In this document: positions 58,053 through 64,000 of the stretch, piece by piece
Position numbering within the stretch: position 1 is the stretch's first letter
Layout: the number at the start of each line of letters is the position of its first letter
NCBI RefSeq assembly: GCF_002127325.2
Contig: NC_035443.2
Location: 28,797,838 to 28,861,837 of the forward strand
Length of the DNA: 64,000 nucleotides
Source: Helianthus annuus
Taxonomy: Eukaryota; Streptophyta; Magnoliopsida; Asterales; Asteraceae
Reading direction: 5' to 3'
Notes under the pieces: generated by a model
Seen by the model: only the letters and a program-made list of their open reading frames with translations
Told to the model about the DNA's origin: nothing
The model's database searches: none
Translations under genes and position numbers: made by a program

Positions 58053-60348
58053 TGTAACACCTCGGAAATTCCTGCCCAATAAAATAAAGACACGTGTCAT
58101 GTGGGACTAACGTGTCAGGAATCCGGAACAAACAAAAAGATGTATGGTAGGATTTTTAAGAGGGTGTCATGTTATTAAAAATACCTCTGAACGACCCAAG
58201 GGCGACATGTTATTAAAACACCTCTGAGCGACCCAAATTATAAATCCCAAGATCCTTAAATCGTTTGATAAACATCTTATATATTAATCGTTTGTTCTAA
58301 ATAAATAAAATTCCATCTTTTATATGGAAATTGGATTATTAGGAATGTTGCTACAAAACTCTAATTTAAATTCTGGATTTAAAAGAAGTTGAAATAAGTT
58401 TTATATGTCTTGTTCAACTATATTGAGAATCCAAGACTTGTTCTTGGTATTTCCGTCACTTTAACCTCCCACAAGAATCCAAATTGAAGTGAAAATATGT
58501 AAGGAACATTCAAGCATGCAATGGCTGAGCAAAGAGGACCCACAACTGAAAAAGATGGCATGACATTCGGACTTGTAAGATTGCATGGTCAATTCTTGGA
58601 TGTTCACAAAATTTTTGGCAATTGGCCAATGGTTACGCACCGTATGGCTTTAAGCTTACGGTCCGTAAGGTGCACACCTGGGCGATTTCAGCAAAGGTCG
58701 ATTACGGACCACAATCGATTCAGCATACGGTCCGCAAGAGAAGCATACGGACCGCAAGAGAAGCATACGGACCGCAAGAGCTTAGGCTTACGGTCTGTAA
58801 GCCTGTCGCTGGCAGCAGAAAATGGACAGCTGCCTGTTCAGCCTGTTGCACCGCCTTATTGAGATGGTTTTCGAAACAAGGGACTTGCTAGGCAGTATTT
58901 AGCCCTCTAGGGACACCTGGGGTGATCACACAACAACTGTAGAGTTGCATGTCTTGATCTTGAGCTCATTGGTGCACTATATAAGAGCATGAGTTGTAAC
59001 CATTTTGGACATTCATTTGCAACTTCACCTCTGGAGCTCTCTGGACAACAAGCCATCTTCCTAGTGATCTCTAGCAGTAATTAGGACTCTTGTAAGTGTC
59101 CTTAACCTCCCTTAATCCATTTTAGCTTAGTTAATTAGCTAAAAGTCAAACCGTCGTAATTAAGGTTTGACTTCGAGATTAGTCCATAATTACTCAGTCA
59201 AATCTCGAATTAAAAATACCTATAAGTAGGTAATTATGTGGGTAACAAACCCTTAAAAGGGTATTATCAGATTCCAACTCTAACCATGTTAATTGTCGAG
59301 TCAATGTATACTTTAAAAAGTGAACAGAATGCTTAAATCCAAATTAACTCATAATTAGCAATGTAGGATACATGCAACCTGTTTGATCATTAAAATAACT
59401 TGGTAACTAATGTAAGAACATGTCCCAACATGTTCAACTCGACAATTTTCTGTTTAGACCCGGTTTGGAACCGAAAGTCGCATAGTTTGACCTTCGCTTT
59501 GACTTTCAGTTCTGACCCGTTTTAGTCAAGTTTAGGATTGCCTTAAAGCTTCTTTTGGACCTAGTTACATGTTAGTATAACCCTCTGTGATTATACGGCT
59601 TGGTTCACTAGTTGTCTAATTATTATGCAAGTTTCCGTTAAATGCTCACATGTTGACCATTATGCCCAAATGACCTTAAAATATGATTTTTGAAAATGTA
59701 AAAGGGTAGACACCTTAGTTACCGATTTATCAGCTTGCACCCGAAATTTGAGTTCAGTTTGAGGTCTAGAATTAAAGTTATGCTCATTAGCGTAATTTAG
59801 AGCTTCTTTAGTAATTAAATAGCATAAATTTCATATAGCCTATCTAAACCCGAATTTTTATACAAAACATTATACCTACTGTTATAAAATAATATTTTGG
59901 GATTTTTAAAGATTTTTATTCAATTTTAGGCTGAGCATAACTTAGTGTTCTAAGCTTAATTCGGCTAATGTCGGTTTTGCCCTTTTGGGCTATAAAATGA
60001 GTTTTATAAATCCTTTTGACCCCAAACCTTTTTCTACTAATTTGTTATGTTAAAATAATTATTTTGAGCCTTCTGGAATATTAAAAATATCAGCTTCTTA
60101 TACAAAACCCGGAATTGGCTCCAGATCGTTTTTTTAGGCATTTTTACGACATAGTATGTATCAAAACTAGTCTATATGTATTAAGGTTGATACCTACTGA
60201 TATACTCAGTAAATTTTTATGTTTTAATAGTAAACTAAAGTTGTAAACGCAGGTTTCCAGTTTTGACCTTTTAGGCTTATGTGAAATTACCAAAATGCCC
60301 TTTTGGTGCATAGGATGGTTATAAATAATAAAATTCACATATGAGTAT
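58053..60348 (+). repeat. Truncated 3' LTR of element G
   Basis: It aligns with 37027-39302 of the 5' LTR and then stops at GAGTAT. It has one extra 20-bp unit AAGCATACGGACCGCAAGAG (two copies at 58741-58780, one at 37715-37734). The last 1.5 kb of the LTR is missing. Confidence 0.92.
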
Positions 60349-61761
60349 GACATACAAAACTTATTTTCCGGAAAAACCATTTGTGAAATGACATACAAAA
60401 CTTATTTTCCGGAAAAACCATTTTGATTAAAACAAACTTAAGTGTTTTGAAATCATAATGGGAAAATAGTTTGTTGTTAGGGGGAGTTCTAATTGTTTAT
60501 GCCAAGTGGATGGCGAATTGAAGCAATTCGATATCATGTTGTCACGTTCTTGTACAGTTTGCTTTCAAATTTTCTCAGAAAATCAAAATTCAAACATATT
60601 TTGATTTTAGGGGGAGTAAAATTTAAAAAAAAATTAGAAAATTTGAAAAAGTAAAAAACATTAAAAAAATTAAAAATGAGTTTTGTTGTATAGAAGAGGA
60701 AATGATAGTACATCAGTGGACTGTCACAACATGCTAAATAAATGGAAAGTTAAAATGTGATAAACAGTCTCACTGCGGATATGCCAGTAGGTTTTTGCAC
60801 ATTTAGTAGATTGTGACGAGATATAAACCTAAATTTCAAACTTGCTTATATCGTGGGTAACAACTTCTTGGATATATGGGTAACCCCCGAAATCTTGTTT
60901 GAAAGGTCGCTCTTTCTAAGATACTAGGTCTTTATGCTTAGATATCTGGGATATTATCCCGGGAATTCTGCTGTATGGAAATACTGAGCTAGTCCCCGTA
61001 TAATACTTTCCGCAAATGCTTGAAAAAGGGCAGCCTCAGCAAATTGATAAAACAATAAAATTGATAGTCATTGCTTTTGAAAGAAAAGATCCTCTAAAGG
61101 GGACACACCTAAAGTCGAACCGTCATCTCTCTGCTAAACGAAAGTTCTGACCTGAGCTCTCACGGTTTCGCATCTAACCCCTTACAGATATCTTCTAGGT
61201 ATACTCACCTGTAAGACTGCATATTGGGATCTGGATACGGGAGTATATTCAAGTAGTGGGACAGACGGATAAGTTTAAGTTCTTAAGACATTAATATCGT
61301 ATCTCGGATCAGTTGAACTTTGTGTAAAAATTTAAGTGGATCAATATACTGACAATCTAGGTGAATTGTTTAGAACTTAAAATGAAATCAAGCTTAACGG
61401 TGTTGGTGATTTGTATGTGTTGGTGATTTGTCTCATAAACTGATATGATCCTCTTACACAAACTCACAAAAATATTGTTTGTATATATTTCTTTGCTGCA
61501 TTTCTTTCAAAAATCCAAAAAGATTTTAGTGTGTTTTAGCATAAAATTTTTGAGAAATCCAAAAAGATTTTCGACAACTGATGTTGGAAAGCTGATATTC
61601 AAAATTCTAAGTGCTAAACAGGAAGAACAAAAGTTTGGGGAAGTTTGTTGGAAATGAGAATTGTTTCTGAAATGGATAAATGGCTTATTAATTTGAAATC
61701 AATTTAATCATTTTAAATACAAGTGATAAGCATAAAGTCAAATCTTATTGTTGATTAAAGT
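60349..61761 (+). other. Post-pol spacer of element C/D with two internal purine tracts
   Basis: It starts with a 41-bp direct duplication (60349-60389, then again from 60390, GACATACAAAACTTATTTTC). Purine tracts TTAGGGGGAG lie at about 60477-60486 and 60604-60613. From 60600 to 61625 it matches element A's spacer at 2241-3215. No gene is seen. A's promoter block and third ORF have no counterpart here, so they are deleted. Confidence 0.7.
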
Positions 61762-62082
61762 ATGTGTAGGTATGCAGCTAATGAAAGCCAGACTACGATC
61801 CCGACAGCTGAGTCTAAGGGGGAGTCTGAAGACAAGCTCAACGCAATGGGGGGTGTGCATTCAAGTAGCCAGATAACTATTTTGGAGGAGCATGTATACG
61901 GAAAGCCAGGTGTCGATCCCAAAAGCACGGAAGCTTCACGAAAGGGAGAGCCTGAAGTAAGAGACTACCAAGAGGGAGAGCAACTGAAGCTAAAGACAGA
62001 TCCACAGGGATTCTGTTCGAGAAAGAGAAAGACAAGACGCTACGAGATTGACTGCGACAATATCCAAGGGGGAGACTGTTAG
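61762..62082 (+). other. Short ORF before the right LTR of element C/D; uncertain
   Basis: A 106-codon frame opens near 61762 (MCRYAANESQTTIPT) and runs through the purine tract into the LTR. It is hydrophilic and matches nothing I know. It lies where A and B have the end of their third ORF, so it may be a remnant, but no conserved motif is visible. An AAGGGGGAG tract also lies inside it near 61817. Confidence 0.3.
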
Positions 62083-62467
62083 TGCATTAATGTCTATCGC
62101 CTTCGTCAATCCGAGCCGTAGCGAGAAACCGAAGATAATGAGTCTTTAAAGCATTATATCTAATCAAAAGGCAAGGTGGCAATCTTGTAATTAATGAAAA
62201 GTTTCATTAAAAGCCTTGGCCTATAAATAGGAAGTTATAGTGTTAGTGTAAAGACTTTTGCTCATTTGGAATTAGAAGAGCTAATCTTATAGAGAGAAAG
62301 TCTAGAGAGAGAAAGTTCTCTCCACGTGATTCTTGCATTGTACACGTCATTTTCTTCTATAGAATCACTGTTCTAGTACGTTCTTGTGTGTTCAGTCACG
62401 CACGTTCACGGATTCTGCACGTCGAATGTTCGTTACGCAATCGTACGGTGTCAAAACCGATCCTACA
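62077..62467 (+). repeat. Right LTR of element C/D, preceded by a polypurine tract
   Basis: CCAAGGGGGAG at 62064-62074 precedes TGTTAGTGCATTAATGTC. The LTR ends GATCCTACA at 62467, followed by CTTGC. A TATA-like CTATAAATAGG is at about 62221. It resembles the left LTR only over about the first 30 bases and lacks the TTTCGCTC palindromes. Confidence 0.85.
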
Positions 62468-63778
62468 CTTGCGAACTTCATCGCATGCGAATTGCTAGTT
62501 AAGAACTCACCTTCAGTGTTGCTTAGCTTTTAAAGATGTCGACATTGAAAAGAAGGTCGTATATATACCAGTACTTTGAAGCGAAGAAATCGTAAACAAC
62601 TGTTTTGATTGGAATCGGATCCGTACACCACTCCCCGTTAATCTATAACCTATTGATCCTGCTTCGCCCAATCCAACTATTGATGTGTTGATGGAAATAG
62701 GAAGAATTTTCATCACTCATTGATGCCCATTACACTCTAGAGTTTTGTTTGAGATCCAACCATTTTGCTTCATTAATCTCAGCTATTGTTTTTTTTATTC
62801 CATACCTAATTGAATTTCGTCTTCAGTTAGATTCCTTACCTCCCATAAAGCGTCCAACTCGGATACATAATCTTCGACCTGTTGGAGAGAAGCACCTTCC
62901 TGATCTTTGTGTTTTTTACCCATTCTTTTATGATCTTCTTAATCTTCCTTAATTTAGTTGCCACAACCATCATAGGATTCCCGCTAAACGACCCCTCCCG
63001 AGCAGCCTTGGTAATTTCTTCACACAGATATTGATGAGATAACCAAGAGTTGTAGAACTTAAATGAAACCTTACTAAAATGTCTTTCAGTCTGATAAATG
63101 GAACCTTACCAAAATTTCTTTCAGCCTGATAAGACGCACCCGGCCATCTATTCCAAAACTGGGCGCAAACAAGGATTCTGTCTATTCTATGGATCTTTTT
63201 CCGTCGCTTGTTTTGAAAGTATTTCCGGCTACTGAGTACATATTTGTATAGGTCACAATTGTATATAGAGTCATTAAAGTAGCCAGCCTCCTTTGCATCA
63301 AAAATAAAGTTCATCCTATCTTTTGGAACATGAACCGAGTTGAAATCACCAAATATTACCCACATCCCACTCCTAGCCAATATCAGAACTACAATTTTGG
63401 CCCATAATTCTCTTTTTCCCATAGAGGTTTGTGGCGCGCATATGTTTATAACGTTTACTAAGGTATTGTCACCAAATAGACGTCCACTAATTAAGACAAA
63501 ATTTTGGTCATGAACCGAGTCTTCTTTAACAAATATGGTCGGATCCCATATACTAAGCAAACCACCTGAACACCCATTAGAATTAACTCATTCCATGTCC
63601 ATATTCCCTTGATCAAAGAAACCGTGAAGTTGTCTCTGCTACTCCTTTGTCACATTGTTTCTTGAACCCCAATAAAACTAATCCCATGCACATTTTTCAA
63701 ATTTCTAATCCAACTGACTTTGGTCGATCGACCAACCCCTTTTATGTCAACACTTAGAAAATTCATTGTAACTCATTG
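62468..63778 (-). pseudogene. LINE copy 2, 5' part: endonuclease domain and RT upstream region
   Basis: On the minus strand an ATG at 63766 begins MNFLSVDIKGVGRSTKVSW and continues to FIGVQET, the first catalytic block of an AP-type endonuclease. The frame is then broken, and 63560-62970 continues the fold with MWVIFGDFNSV (about 63340-63370) and RRKKIHRIDRILV. From 62969 to 62468 it decays and ends at the copia junction (DEVRK). This nuclease would nick target DNA to prime LINE integration. Stops and frameshifts make it inactive. The LINE 5' UTR is cut by a Gypsy LTR at 63779. Confidence 0.85.
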
Positions 63779-64000
63779 TGTCACACCCTCAAATACCACA
63801 TGTGAAGTACTACCGCGAGACGTGTAACTGACCAGGATCCAGCCACCAACCATGTTGAACATTCAGAGTAATTAAATCAGTTTCATCAAAATATGATTAG
63901 TGTCTAATAAAGTCCACATAAAGTCTTAAGTTTAAAAGAAACGTTAAGAACAATAGCGGAAGCATAAGTCAAGCATTCAGTTAAAAGTTCAAAGTTTTGA
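63779..64000 (-). repeat. Start of a Gypsy LTR, apparently in minus orientation, continuing beyond the window
   Basis: TGTCACACCCTCAAATACC is the reverse complement of the GGTGTGACA-type LTR end seen in element H. Near 63955 the text AGCGGAAGCA mirrors the TGCTTCCGCT found near the end of element G's LTR. The orientation is therefore inferred as minus. The rest lies outside the window. Confidence 0.55.

Larger units (their letters stand above)
37027..60348 (+). mobile_element. Element G: Tekay-like Ty3/gypsy chromovirus, nested in element C/D
   Basis: A 3.8-kb 5' LTR (37027-40844), a tRNA-Met primer site, an extra 5' ORF, gag, protease, RT, RNase H (split by element H), integrase with a chromodomain-like end, a purine tract and a truncated 3' LTR (58053-60348) are in canonical order. 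The lineage call rests on the RT and integrase pattern and the C-terminal WDGRRGPDYTWE motif. The 3' LTR stops about 1.5 kb short and runs straight into C/D spacer, so a deletion removed the LTR end together with C/D's pol. No target duplication can be seen for that reason. Confidence 0.9.
34766..62472 (+). mobile_element. Element C/D: SIRE-type copia with mismatched LTRs, inserted in LINE copy 2
   Basis: The left LTR starts at 34771 and the right LTR ends at 62467. CTTGC flanks both sides (34766-34770 and 62468-62472). Removing the element and one CTTGC restores a continuous LINE reading frame (DEVRKAVWDCG), so this is one insertion site. Inside are a 5'-truncated gag (35230-37026), then Gypsy element G, then the post-pol spacer and right LTR (60349-62467). 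The pol gene, LTR tip, primer site and gag N-terminus are missing. The two LTRs belong to different subfamilies, which is unusual. Confidence 0.85.

Overview
The window is eukaryotic plant nuclear DNA, almost certainly a eudicot and probably Asteraceae. The Asteraceae call rests on my recollection of SIRE-like copia, Tekay-like chromovirus and ARID/CCHC sequences that are common in composite genomes; I could not search. It holds one host gene, a G-type lectin S-receptor-like kinase on the minus strand (23223-29309). Nearly everything else is nested retrotransposon.

Layout. 1-8826 is the 3' part of a SIRE-type Ty1/copia element (A): end of pol, a long non-coding spacer, an internal promoter-like block, a large intron-containing third ORF in env position, and the 3' LTR. 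A sits inside a second, older SIRE-type element (B, 8827-22567), which has the same architecture but a different promoter/LTR repeat. B is also split by a complete minus-strand copia element (E, 13895-21221, 628-bp LTRs, TSD TCAAG). After a microsatellite-rich spacer comes the seven-exon receptor kinase. Its transmembrane exon is interrupted by a very young 2.2-kb non-autonomous LTR element (25648-27833, TSD CCTAT) that encodes a CCHC knuckle, a protease-like fold lacking its catalytic Asp, and an ARID domain.

29491-63778 is built on minus-strand LINE sequence. A 3' LINE copy (29491-31129) abuts a truncated copia 5' end (31130-32870), followed by a second, longer LINE copy (32871-34770, continuing at 62468-63778). 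This second copy contains a 206-bp plastid 23S rRNA fragment flanked by a 20-bp duplication. It is split by a SIRE-type copia element (34771-62467, TSD CTTGC) whose two LTRs belong to different subfamilies. That element holds a Tekay-like chromovirus (G, 37027-60348) with an extra 5' ORF, and G's RNase H region holds a gag-only Gypsy element (H, 45959-56136, TSD GCAGA). A further Gypsy LTR starts at 63779.

The most interesting signals are these. (1) In elements A and B, the block upstream of the env-position ORF carries the same family-specific palindromic motif as the element's own LTR, directly before a TATA box; it is followed by a three-codon mini-exon and an intron that carries the motif again. 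(2) A roughly 1-kb non-coding block is conserved between two SIRE-type elements whose LTRs no longer align. (3) The ARID element's two intact ORFs overlap at an A6 run placed directly against the first stop. (4) An element with mismatched LTRs has a perfect target duplication. (5) A plastid rRNA fragment lies between long direct repeats. All pol genes are broken by stops or frameshifts. TAG is the commonest stop, which fits deamination of methylated CAG.
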